Positions 1 to 5,086 of a stretch of DNA of 5,844 bases are shown one piece after another (position 1 is the first letter of the stretch; every line of letters begins with the position of its first letter). Source of the DNA: Spirochaetota bacterium (lineage in GTDB: Bacteria > Spirochaetota > UBA4802 > JAFGJZ01); assembly GCA_023396615.1 (NCBI GenBank), contig JAEWVM010000085.1, forward strand, positions 1 through 5,844. The letters run 5' to 3'. A model generated the notes under the pieces. The model saw nothing but the letters and a program-made list of their open reading frames with translations. It did not search any database and was not told the DNA's origin. The position numbers were made by a program, and so were the translations under genes.

Positions 1-204
1 AAAGAAAACACAGCTCAATGATAATTAAATCTTTTTGAGTAATATTTTCATAAATGTCAAATGCAAAATAAACAAGCCCGCCGCAGAAATAATTACGTGC
101 GCCCTCACCCCGCTACCGCGTGCCCTCTCCCAAAATGAAGCGCAAATTGGCAAAGCCAAAAAAAGCATTTCCCGGGAAAGGGCTTTCAGTCATTATTTTC
201 ATAC
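1..204. other. Gene-free leader, AT-rich then mixed; no gene recognised
   Basis: Bases 1-75 are AT-rich and contain no frame I can recognise. A stop at 26-28 could in principle close a gene lying further left, but eight codons are too few to judge. From about 80 the composition shifts: 98-130 holds CCCTCACCCC and CCCTCTCCC blocks, which resemble a C-rich intergenic motif common in bacterial genomes (from memory, not searched). TTGGC-AAA-GCCAA (147-159) and the 12-base palindrome TTTCCCGGGAAA (168-179) start the inverted-repeat-rich zone. Long minus-strand frames cross this area (for example 113-424), but their translations have no domain character and I do not call them. Confidence 0.5.
158..186 (-). 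terminator. Possible intrinsic terminator for a minus-strand transcript
   Basis: Read on the minus strand, AAAGC (186-182) pairs with GCTTT (166-162). Inside is TTTC-CCGG-GAAA (179-168), separated by a small internal loop (CC against T). The 3' arm runs into seven consecutive T (164-158). A stem followed by a T run is the form of a Rho-independent terminator. The outer stem is only five base pairs and partly A/T, so it may be weak. It lies exactly where a transcript crossing the palindrome string on the minus strand would exit. No minus-strand protein gene is recognised upstream of it, so it could end a non-coding RNA or be a by-product of the repeats. Confidence 0.35.
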
Positions 205-624
205 TTCGTAAAAAGACGAATGATACCAATAAAACCCAAATCGTCCGACGAAGTCGGACACTAAGGCGGTAGGAGAACCGCCACCGAGGCGCTTCAATAT
301 CCGACAGGAAGTCGGAATAAAAGCGCCTCGCAACGGGCGACCGCAGCATCCGGCAAAGCCGGTGCGAGGAATTCGCCCGACAAAAGCCAGGAGTGGGATC
401 ACTCTGTCCAACGCTATTGAACATCCTGTCCGCGTTGGATTAGCGTCATCCTGACGCTCAGGATGATGAGCGGCCGTGTGCTCACGATGAGCACGAGCGA
501 GGCGATGACAGGAGGTCATAATCGCCGAGGATGAGCTCCTCGTCCCTTTGAATAATATTGCATGATCCATGCGAAACCGGATTACAAAGGCGCCAGCCTT
601 TGACTACAAGTCCGGTGACCGGAC
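205..624. repeat. String of consecutive short inverted repeats (hairpin array)
   Basis: About a dozen perfect or near-perfect inverted repeats follow one another with almost no gap. Stem limits are: 205-209/216-220; 243-249/253-259 (loop GAA); 265-270/277-282 (loop AGGAGA); 285-294/321-330 (10 bp), enclosing 300-305/311-316 (loop AGGAA); 334-340/373-379, enclosing 350-354/358-362 (loop AAA); 391-395/400-404 (loop GGAT); 407-414/432-439; 446-454/458-466 (loop CGC); 478-484/488-494 (loop CGA); 502-509 with 515-525 (loop AGGAG, two-base bulge); 526-531/537-542; 560-564/568-572; 585-591/596-602; 610-615/619-624 (loop TGA). Stem sequences mostly differ, so this is not a simple repeat array, although CCGAC..GTCGGA and GACAGGARGTC each recur. 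The stretch is visibly richer in G and C than the operon and has no convincing reading frame. It could be a mosaic of extragenic palindromic elements or a structured RNA; the strand is not settled. Confidence 0.7.
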
Positions 625-635
625 AAAAACGGCCT

Positions 636-752
636 AATGGTGTGGAACACTCTTTGAAGAATGAAATACAACCAGACAGACGGAAAATCATTGACTTCTA
701 TATCGCATGGTTCAATCATATTAAACGGCGTAAAGCCGCGCCCGATGGCTAA
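636..752 (+). pseudogene. Possible C-terminal remnant of an IS3-type transposase
   Basis: The frame ending at the TAA of 750-752 encodes NGVEHSLKNE, then about 14 residues, then FYIAWFNHIKRRKA. This loosely recalls the end of IS3-family DDE transposases, where a segment of the type N-x-VE-x-F-x-SLK-x-E is followed by a helix ending YI-x-W/F-YN-x-x-RRH. The SLKNE, YI..W.N and RR elements are seen; the usual H-x-x-LG ending is absent. The frame is open from 558, but residues before 636 are encoded by the palindrome string and look unrelated. There is no catalytic core, and I found no terminal inverted repeats or target duplication. If real, it is a decayed scar of an insertion that may also have brought the neighbouring repeats. 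A chance resemblance is quite possible. Confidence 0.25.
691..719 (+). promoter_or_regulatory. Candidate sigma70-type promoter for the HD-GYP gene
   Basis: TTGACT (691-696) matches the -35 consensus in five of six bases. A 17-base spacer leads to AATCAT (714-719), which matches TATAAT in four of six. Transcription would start near 726, giving a leader of roughly 40 nt before the ATG at 767, with GAGGGGG (754-760) as the ribosome-binding site. The -10 is weak. It shares the string TTGACTTCT with the better promoter at 5730. Confidence 0.3.
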
Positions 753-766
753 CGAGGGGGGCTCCT

Positions 767-1669
767 ATGAATATTTCCGAGGCGTTGAAGAAGCGGGGTG
801 TTTCTGTTCTGCATAATGTTTTCGAGATGGTAAAGACCGGACAGAAAGCCGATATCTCGGAACTGGAGTCATATGTCGCGGATATGGTTACGGAGGTTTC
901 ATCAGGAAAACCTGAAGGACCGCTTGTTCTTCTTAATTCGGGAGACGATACGGACTATGCCGTAGTTCATTCCGTTAATGTTTCGTTTCTTTCTATAATA
1001 TTTGCTTTAAGACTAAAGACTAAAACCGACGAGCTTCATGATATAGCTTTAGGCGCACTGCTTCACGATATAGGAAAAATCAACACACCTGACCAGCTGA
1101 TATGGAAGCAGGAGGGTGAAACTGATTATGAAAAGACTACCATCAGCGAGCATGTTGTTCTCGGTTCTCAATGGATGAAGAACGCCGCAATGCTTCCGGA
1201 TGTTATAATCGATATCATTAGAAATCATCACGAGAATTTCCTGGGTACAGGGTATCCGGCAGGAACTCCTGACCGGGATTTGTCCCAGGCTGTGCGCATA
1301 GTTTCGATTTGCAATTATTTTGAACATCTGATACATGATGCTCCGGGTAAGCCGGCTCTTTTGCCGCGTGACGCTTTTTTCGAGGTGTATCAGCAGGCTA
1401 ATAGAAAATTTGCGCTTAAGATAGCTTCGCAGTTCGTTAATGAGATGGGACCGATGATGATGGACGGACCGCTTTATCAGAAGACGGCGCTGGTTTTGCT
1501 TGATACCCGTGAAGTTGCGGCAGTCATGAAAACCGATTCATTCGGAGATTCTTTGCCGGAAATTCTGATTCTCACCAACTCTCAGGGAACGAAACTTGCG
1601 AGACCTTTGCCGGTAAACCTGAAAAAAGACAATACCCGCAAAATAGTAAAACTGCTCAAGCAGAGCTGA
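767..1669 (+). CDS. HD-GYP-type phosphohydrolase domain protein
   Basis: A 300-residue protein with a central HD-GYP-type domain; family members usually hydrolyse cyclic di-GMP using bound metal ions. Seen in order: His68 (helix HSVNVS), HDIGK at 100-104, His129 in SEHV, HHE at 154-156, and GYP at 162-164. These match the canonical HD, HHE and GYP motifs. Two departures are visible. The usual DG-x-GYP reads LGTGYP. The Asp normally found after the RI(V/L)-x-(I/V)-x-D segment, a metal ligand in characterised HD-GYP proteins, is Asn183 (SICNYFEHL). The residue four before His68 is Tyr, not the Glu described for trinuclear members. Activity is therefore uncertain. The N-terminal 60 residues and the C-terminal 60 (from about 240) match no sensor I recognise; there is no membrane segment or signal peptide. 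The start is ATG with GAGGGGG six bases upstream. The gene lies 60 nt before ispE. Confidence 0.75.
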   Translation: MNISEALKKRGVSVLHNVFEMVKTGQKADISELESYVADMVTEVSSGKPEGPLVLLNSGDDTDYAVVHSVNVSFLSIIFALRLKTKTDELHDIALGALLHDIGKINTPDQLIWKQEGETDYEKTTISEHVVLGSQWMKNAAMLPDVIIDIIRNHHENFLGTGYPAGTPDRDLSQAVRIVSICNYFEHLIHDAPGKPALLPRDAFFEVYQQANRKFALKIASQFVNEMGPMMMDGPLYQKTALVLLDTREVAAVMKTDSFGDSLPEILILTNSQGTKLARPLPVNLKKDNTRKIVKLLKQS

Positions 1670-1689
1670 TCAGCGCAGGCGATTTCTGA

Positions 1690-1717
1690 TTGACAAGGAA
1701 ACCCGCCTGTTTATGTT
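1690..1717 (+). promoter_or_regulatory. Candidate promoter immediately upstream of ispE
   Basis: TTGACA (1690-1695) is a perfect -35 hexamer. Sixteen bases later TATGTT (1712-1717) matches TATAAT in four of six. Initiation seven bases on would fall at about 1724-1725, leaving only five or six nucleotides before the ispE ATG at 1730. That would be a nearly leaderless message, in keeping with the lack of a Shine-Dalgarno sequence there. A six-base inverted repeat CAGGCG (1676-1681) and CGCCTG (1704-1709) overlaps the spacer and could be an operator or a weak read-through hairpin. Confidence 0.35.
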
Positions 1718-1729
1718 TGACTCCGTGTA

Positions 1730-2629
1730 ATGACCGCAATTTTGACTGAAAAAGCCTGCGCAAAAGTAAATTTGCATCTCGAAGTGTGTGGTAAACGCCC
1801 TGACGGCTACCATGACATTCTCAGTATTATGGCTGCGGTTAATCTTTTTGATCTTTTAAAACTTACTGCGTTCGAAAAGTCTAATGACGGAAATGTTTCC
1901 GTTTCGATAGTTTCGGACGGCGGACAGTGTTCTGATGTTTTGTCTTCTATTAAACCTGAAGACAATCTCATAACCAAGGCTGTGCATAAATATCTCGCAG
2001 GAAGGGAAGGCGGTTTTTTCGAATTTTATATCGAAAAAAACATTCCGTCGGGCGCAGGTCTCGGAGGAGGTTCTTCTGATGCCGCTGCTGTTTTCAGAAT
2101 GCTGAATAATATCTACGGATTTTATTCGACTGAAGAGCTTATGATGCTCGCATCATCCGTCGGTGCAGATGTTCCTTTTTGTGTAGCCGGCGGTTCAGCC
2201 GTTTGCGGCGGAACTGGCGGAATAATTGAGCCGGTTGAAATTCCGGGCAGATTATTCGTTTTGATTGTCAATGACGGCATTCATGTAGATACCAGAGAAG
2301 CTTATTCCGCGGTTGATGAATTTCAGGTTGAGGGAAAGTATAATTCCCATCTTTCTGTTTCACGGCTGAAAGATATTCTTTCAACCTGTGATTACGGAAA
2401 ATTGTATAATGATTTTGAGAAGCCTGTTTTTGCGAAATATCCGCGAATAGGCACTTTAAAGAGGGAACTTGAACAGACTGAATGTTTGTTTTCAATAATG
2501 ACAGGTTCAGGATCGACTCTTATAGCTCTTTATGATTCTGCTGATAAAGCTGCTGCCGCGGCCGGTTCAATGCGGAATTTCGCACGTATAGTAAATGTTT
2601 CAGAGATTGTAAGCGGCAAAAAATATTGA
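1730..2629 (+). CDS. ispE: 4-diphosphocytidyl-2-C-methyl-D-erythritol kinase
   Basis: IspE phosphorylates the 2-hydroxyl of CDP-methylerythritol with ATP, a cytosolic step of the MEP route to isoprenoids. The 299-residue length is normal for this GHMP kinase. Seen: the N-terminal substrate segment AKVNLHLEVCGKRPDGYHDI (11-30), the glycine-rich ATP loop P-S-GAGLGGGSSDAA, GADVPF shortly after, and the C-terminal GHMP motif MTGSGST. ATG at 1730 is chosen because it gives the expected N-terminus, but no Shine-Dalgarno sequence precedes it; AAGGAA at 1695-1700 is 29 nt away. A five-codon frame (ATG 1713, stop TAA 1728-1730) overlaps the start as TAATG, so coupling is one option and a nearly leaderless transcript from the promoter at 1690 is another. 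The TGA stop (2627-2629) is the first three bases of the downstream tRNA. Identification is firm; only its expression signals are unusual. Confidence 0.96.
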   Translation: MTAILTEKACAKVNLHLEVCGKRPDGYHDILSIMAAVNLFDLLKLTAFEKSNDGNVSVSIVSDGGQCSDVLSSIKPEDNLITKAVHKYLAGREGGFFEFYIEKNIPSGAGLGGGSSDAAAVFRMLNNIYGFYSTEELMMLASSVGADVPFCVAGGSAVCGGTGGIIEPVEIPGRLFVLIVNDGIHVDTREAYSAVDEFQVEGKYNSHLSVSRLKDILSTCDYGKLYNDFEKPVFAKYPRIGTLKRELEQTECLFSIMTGSGSTLIALYDSADKAAAAAGSMRNFARIVNVSEIVSGKKY

Positions 2630-2698
2630 GGTGTCGCCAAGCGGTAAGGCTCCGGTTTTTGGTATCGGTATTCCCAGGTTCGAATCCTGGCACCTCAG
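2627..2698 (+). tRNA. tRNA-Gln (anticodon UUG)
   Basis: A complete 72-nt cloverleaf. The acceptor stem TGAGGTG (2627-2633) pairs perfectly with CACCTCA (2691-2697), followed by discriminator G2698. The D arm is GCC/GGC (2636-2638, 2648-2650) with GG in the loop. The anticodon stem CCGGT/ATCGG (2652-2656, 2664-2668, one G-T pair) carries loop TTTTGGT, with anticodon TTG at 2659-2661. The variable loop is TATTC and the T arm CCAGG-TTCGAAT-CCTGG (2674-2690). The first pair U-A is characteristic of bacterial tRNA-Gln, which supports starting at 2627. CCA is not encoded and must be added by the CCA enzyme. The tRNA has no separate promoter that I can see and sits inside the operon, overlapping the ispE stop codon and ending 15 nt before the next gene. 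RNase P and the 3' processing nuclease must therefore cut it out of the mRNA. Confidence 0.97.
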
Positions 2699-2700
2699 AT

Positions 2701-2706
2701 AAAGGA
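2701..2706 (+). promoter_or_regulatory. Ribosome-binding site that fixes a GTG start
   Basis: AAAGGA lies seven bases before GTG 2714-2716. It starts only two bases after the tRNA discriminator, so once the tRNA is removed the downstream message keeps a leader of 15 nt that still includes this site. The codons after the GTG give the expected conserved N-terminus MKVKAVILAAGKGTRM. Confidence 0.7.
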
Positions 2707-2713
2707 AAAACAA

Positions 2714-3436
2714 GTGAAAGTTAAAGCGGTTATACTTGCAGCGGGAAAGGGAACACGGATGAAATCCGATCTTCCCAAAGTCTTGCACCCACTGCTCGGC
2801 AGACCTCTTCTTTCTCATGTTATAGAAAATATCCGTTCTGCCGGAATCACAGACATTACTGTGGTTGTAGGTTATGAGGGCGATTCAGTTATTAATGCAA
2901 TCGGCGGCGGAGTTAATTTTGTGTGGCAGAGAGAGCAGTTAGGTACGGGTCATGCTGTACTTATGGCAAAGGATGCTCTCGCAGAGTTTGACGGCGGTGT
3001 TCTTATCGCATGCGGTGACGCGCCGCTTGTGAGTCCGCAGAGTTTCAGAAATCTTGAATTTGATTCGCCTGATGTGAAAGGATCTGTTCTTACCATGATT
3101 GCTGAGAATCCTCACGGATATGGAAGAATTGTACGCGGCAATACCGGAGTTGCCGAGATTGTTGAAGAGAAAGATGCTTCCGATGAACAGCGTACGATTA
3201 AAGAAGTTAATACAGGAACTTATATTTTTGATTCTAAACTGCTTTTTGAGGCTCTTTCCAATATCGGGAACTCGAATGCGCAGAATGAATATTATCTTCC
3301 CGATGTGGTTAAATACATTAACGCAAAGGGTTATGCGGTGCAGGGAATCGTTCTTGATGATCCTGTTGAAGGAAGCGGTGTTAATTCGCCTGAAGAACTT
3401 GCGCGGCTTGAATCGCGTATGACTGTAAAAGGATAA
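2714..3436 (+). CDS. glmU: GlmU-type uridylyltransferase, pyrophosphorylase domain only
   Basis: A 240-residue nucleotidyltransferase that matches the N-terminal half of GlmU, the enzyme that couples UTP with GlcNAc-1-phosphate to give UDP-GlcNAc for peptidoglycan and lipopolysaccharide. Seen: the nucleotide loop LAAGKGTRMKSDLPKVLHP (8-26), QLGTGHA (75-81), metal-binding GDAPL (101-105, Asp102), YGRI (136-139), EEKD (151-154), the NTG segment with Asn166, NEYYLPD (191-197) and Asn224. These correspond to E. coli GlmU active-site residues Asp105, Gly140, Glu154, Asn169 and Asn227. The left-handed beta-helix acetyltransferase half (about 220 residues) is absent. The gene ends cleanly at TAA with prs four bases later and no leftover beta-helix sequence, so this is a single-domain form, not a damaged gene. 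Acetylation of glucosamine-1-phosphate must come from elsewhere, or the protein may use another sugar phosphate. GTG start. Confidence 0.85.
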   Translation: MKVKAVILAAGKGTRMKSDLPKVLHPLLGRPLLSHVIENIRSAGITDITVVVGYEGDSVINAIGGGVNFVWQREQLGTGHAVLMAKDALAEFDGGVLIACGDAPLVSPQSFRNLEFDSPDVKGSVLTMIAENPHGYGRIVRGNTGVAEIVEEKDASDEQRTIKEVNTGTYIFDSKLLFEALSNIGNSNAQNEYYLPDVVKYINAKGYAVQGIVLDDPVEGSGVNSPEELARLESRMTVKG

Positions 3437-3440
3437 AACA

Positions 3441-4382
3441 ATGGGCAAGAATGAGATGAAAATTTTTTCGTGCAATTCTAACAGGACTTTAGCGGAAGAT
3501 ATAGCCCGCCGCCTTGGAATGAATCTTGCCAGTTCCGAAGTCACCAAATTTAAAGATGAAGAAATAGCTGTCAGGCTTAATGAGAGTGTCCGCGGAGTTG
3601 ACGTATTTATTGTTCAGTCGACATGCAAACCTGCGAATAACAATCTCATGGAGCTTATTTTGATGGTTGACGCCGCAAAAAGAGCTTCGGCAAGTTCAAT
3701 AACTGCCGTTATGCCTTATTTCGGGTATGCCCGGCAGGACAGAAAAGTTGAGCCGCGTGTTCCTATTTCTGCGAAAGTAGTTGCAAATCTTATTCAGGCA
3801 TCCGGAATCAGCCGCCTTCTTACCATGGATCTCCATGCCGATCAGATACAGGGATTTTTTGATGTTCCGGTCGATAATCTTTTTGCCTCTCCGCTTGTGA
3901 TAGATTATATTAAGTCTATGAATATATCGGATATGACTATCGTTTCTCCGGACAGCGGCGGAGTTGACAGAGCTCGTTTCATAGCAAAAAGACTTGACGC
4001 AGGACTCGCTATCATCGATAAAAGACGACCTAAAGCAAACGTATGCGAAGTTATGAATGTTATAGGTGAGGTTTCCGGAAGGAACTGCGTAATGATTGAT
4101 GATATAGTCGATACAGGCGGTTCAATTTCAGGCGGAGCCAAGGCTCTTAAGGAATTCGGAGCCAAAGACGTATACTGCATTGCGACGCATCCGGTTTTGT
4201 CCGGCAATGCTTTTGATAATCTCGGCAAAGCAGGCTTTAGAGAGATTATTTTTTCGGATACAATTCCGGTTGATGAATCGAAAAGATTAGACAATATGAC
4301 CATTCTGCCTACAGCGCCCCTTTTTGCGGAAGCAATCAAGAGAATATTTAACGGCGAATCGGTCAGCAGTCTTTTTATATAA
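3441..4382 (+). CDS. prs: Ribose-phosphate pyrophosphokinase (PRPP synthetase)
   Basis: Makes 5-phosphoribosyl-1-pyrophosphate from ribose-5-phosphate and ATP, feeding purine, pyrimidine, His, Trp and NAD synthesis in the cytosol. At 313 residues it is full length for a class I enzyme. Seen: FKDEEI (37-42), YFGYARQDRK (93-102) with the following VEPRVPISAKVVANL, the metal-binding MDLHADQIQGFF (129-140, His132), the flexible catalytic loop DKRRPK (193-198) and the PRPP-binding loop MIDDIVDTGGSI (218-229). The loop reads DTGGS where many enzymes have DTAGT; both forms occur as far as I recall. ATG 3441 is preferred over the internal ATG at 3456 because AAAAGGA (3427-3433), overlapping the end of the previous gene, is spaced seven bases from it. 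The four-base gap to the GlmU-like gene indicates co-transcription and probably coupled translation. Ends with tandem stops TAATAA. Confidence 0.97.
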   Translation: MGKNEMKIFSCNSNRTLAEDIARRLGMNLASSEVTKFKDEEIAVRLNESVRGVDVFIVQSTCKPANNNLMELILMVDAAKRASASSITAVMPYFGYARQDRKVEPRVPISAKVVANLIQASGISRLLTMDLHADQIQGFFDVPVDNLFASPLVIDYIKSMNISDMTIVSPDSGGVDRARFIAKRLDAGLAIIDKRRPKANVCEVMNVIGEVSGRNCVMIDDIVDTGGSISGGAKALKEFGAKDVYCIATHPVLSGNAFDNLGKAGFREIIFSDTIPVDESKRLDNMTILPTAPLFAEAIKRIFNGESVSSLFI

Positions 4383-4408
4383 TAACGAAAGAATTAAGAG
4401 AGGATATT

Positions 4409-5026
4409 ATGGCTACAAGAAATCTTACAGCTGAGACAAGAAAAGAAAACGGCAAAGCCGAGAACGGAAGACTCAGAAAAACCGGTTCAATCCCGTGTGT
4501 TCTTAACTGGCACGGAAAATCCGAAAACATCAAATTGAAAGAAAAAGATTTTCTATCAATCTTCAAGGGCGGATCAATTTCTGAATCAGTTCTGATAGAC
4601 CTTGATGTTAAAGGTTCTGAAAAGTGTCAGGTTTTCGTGAAAGACTTCCAGTCTCATCCTGTGACTGATGAAATTCTTCATGTCGATTTTTATAAAATCA
4701 CAGCTGGAGAAAAAATTCATACAATCGTTCCTGTAGAACTTAAAGGTTTTGCAGTTGGTCAGAAAAAAGGCGGAATCGTTTCTATCGTTGAGCATCAGCT
4801 CTCGGTACATATTCTTCCTGCTGAACTTCCGGAAAAATTTGAAATCGATGTTACGAATCTTGATGTAAATGATGCTGTTCGTATAAAGGATATCAAGGCT
4901 CCTGCTTCAGCAGTTTTTGCTTTTGATCCTGAACATATCGTCGTTCATGTTGTTCTTCCTAAGCAGGAACAGGAAGAATCGGCAGAAGGTGCTGCTACAT
5001 CTGCAGAAGGAACAGCCGGAGCTTAA
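4409..5026 (+). CDS. rplY: 50S ribosomal protein bL25, CTC form
   Basis: bL25 binds 5S rRNA at the central protuberance of the large subunit. The 205-residue length marks the two-domain CTC or TL5 type, not the 94-residue E. coli form. Seen: the N-terminal RNA-binding domain with RKTGSIPCVLNWHGK (23-37, canonical R-x-x-G-x-(I/V)-PAV-(L/I)-YG) and HPVTDEILHVDFYKI (83-97), then the C-terminal beta domain with VPVELKGFAVGQKKGG (107-122), LPAELPEKFEIDVTNL (136-151) and the valine-rich end (178-183). A Glu/Ala/Gly-rich tail of about 20 residues follows and is presumably disordered. AGAGAGG (4397-4403) is five bases before ATG. It lies 26 nt after prs, in the prs-rplY-pth order shared by many bacteria. 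Ends with tandem TAATAA. Confidence 0.95.
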   Translation: MATRNLTAETRKENGKAENGRLRKTGSIPCVLNWHGKSENIKLKEKDFLSIFKGGSISESVLIDLDVKGSEKCQVFVKDFQSHPVTDEILHVDFYKITAGEKIHTIVPVELKGFAVGQKKGGIVSIVEHQLSVHILPAELPEKFEIDVTNLDVNDAVRIKDIKAPASAVFAFDPEHIVVHVVLPKQEQEESAEGAATSAEGTAGA

Positions 5027-5049
5027 TAACTCCAGTAGTTCTTCTGTTT

Positions 5050-5075
5050 TCAGCCGCGTAATAATGCGCGGCTGA
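5050..5075 (+). promoter_or_regulatory. Hairpin between rplY and pth
   Basis: TCAGCCGCG (5050-5058) pairs perfectly with CGCGGCTGA (5067-5075), giving a nine-base-pair GC-rich stem with an eight-base loop TAATAATG. No T run follows, so it is not a standard intrinsic terminator. It could stabilise the upstream message, act as a processing site, or reduce expression of pth relative to rplY. The pth ribosome-binding site starts 12 bases after the stem. Confidence 0.55.
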
Positions 5076-5086
5076 TATCCAAAATG

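Noticed and set aside
26..62. Possible promoter TTGAGT (35-40) with TCAAAT (57-62)
   Set aside because: The -10 is poor, no gene follows for over 700 bases, and such matches are expected in AT-rich DNA.
113..424. Open minus-strand frame of 103 codons across the palindromic region
   Set aside because: The translation has no domain character, is rich in Arg/Ser/Phe, has no clear Shine-Dalgarno site, and is built from inverted repeats. Long frames arise easily in such sequence.
199..570. Open minus-strand frame of 123 codons overlapping the same repeats in another frame
   Set aside because: It conflicts with the frame at 113-424, has low-complexity Cys/Arg-rich content and no recognisable family.
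205..624. CRISPR array
   Set aside because: The inverted repeats differ in sequence and spacing; there is no constant direct repeat with unique spacers.
3099..3422. Plus-strand frame inside the GlmU-like gene
   Set aside because: It is frame-shifted relative to the conserved YGRI, EEKD and NTG motifs, and its Leu/Arg-rich translation matches nothing.
3430..3445. Possibility that the short GlmU is a frameshifted or truncated bifunctional gene
   Set aside because: prs with its own ribosome-binding site starts four bases after the stop, and no beta-helix hexapeptide sequence remains in any frame.
2939..3547. Minus-strand open frame of about 200 codons opposite the GlmU-like gene and prs
   Set aside because: It is antisense to two genes with unmistakable conserved motifs, so it is a shadow frame.
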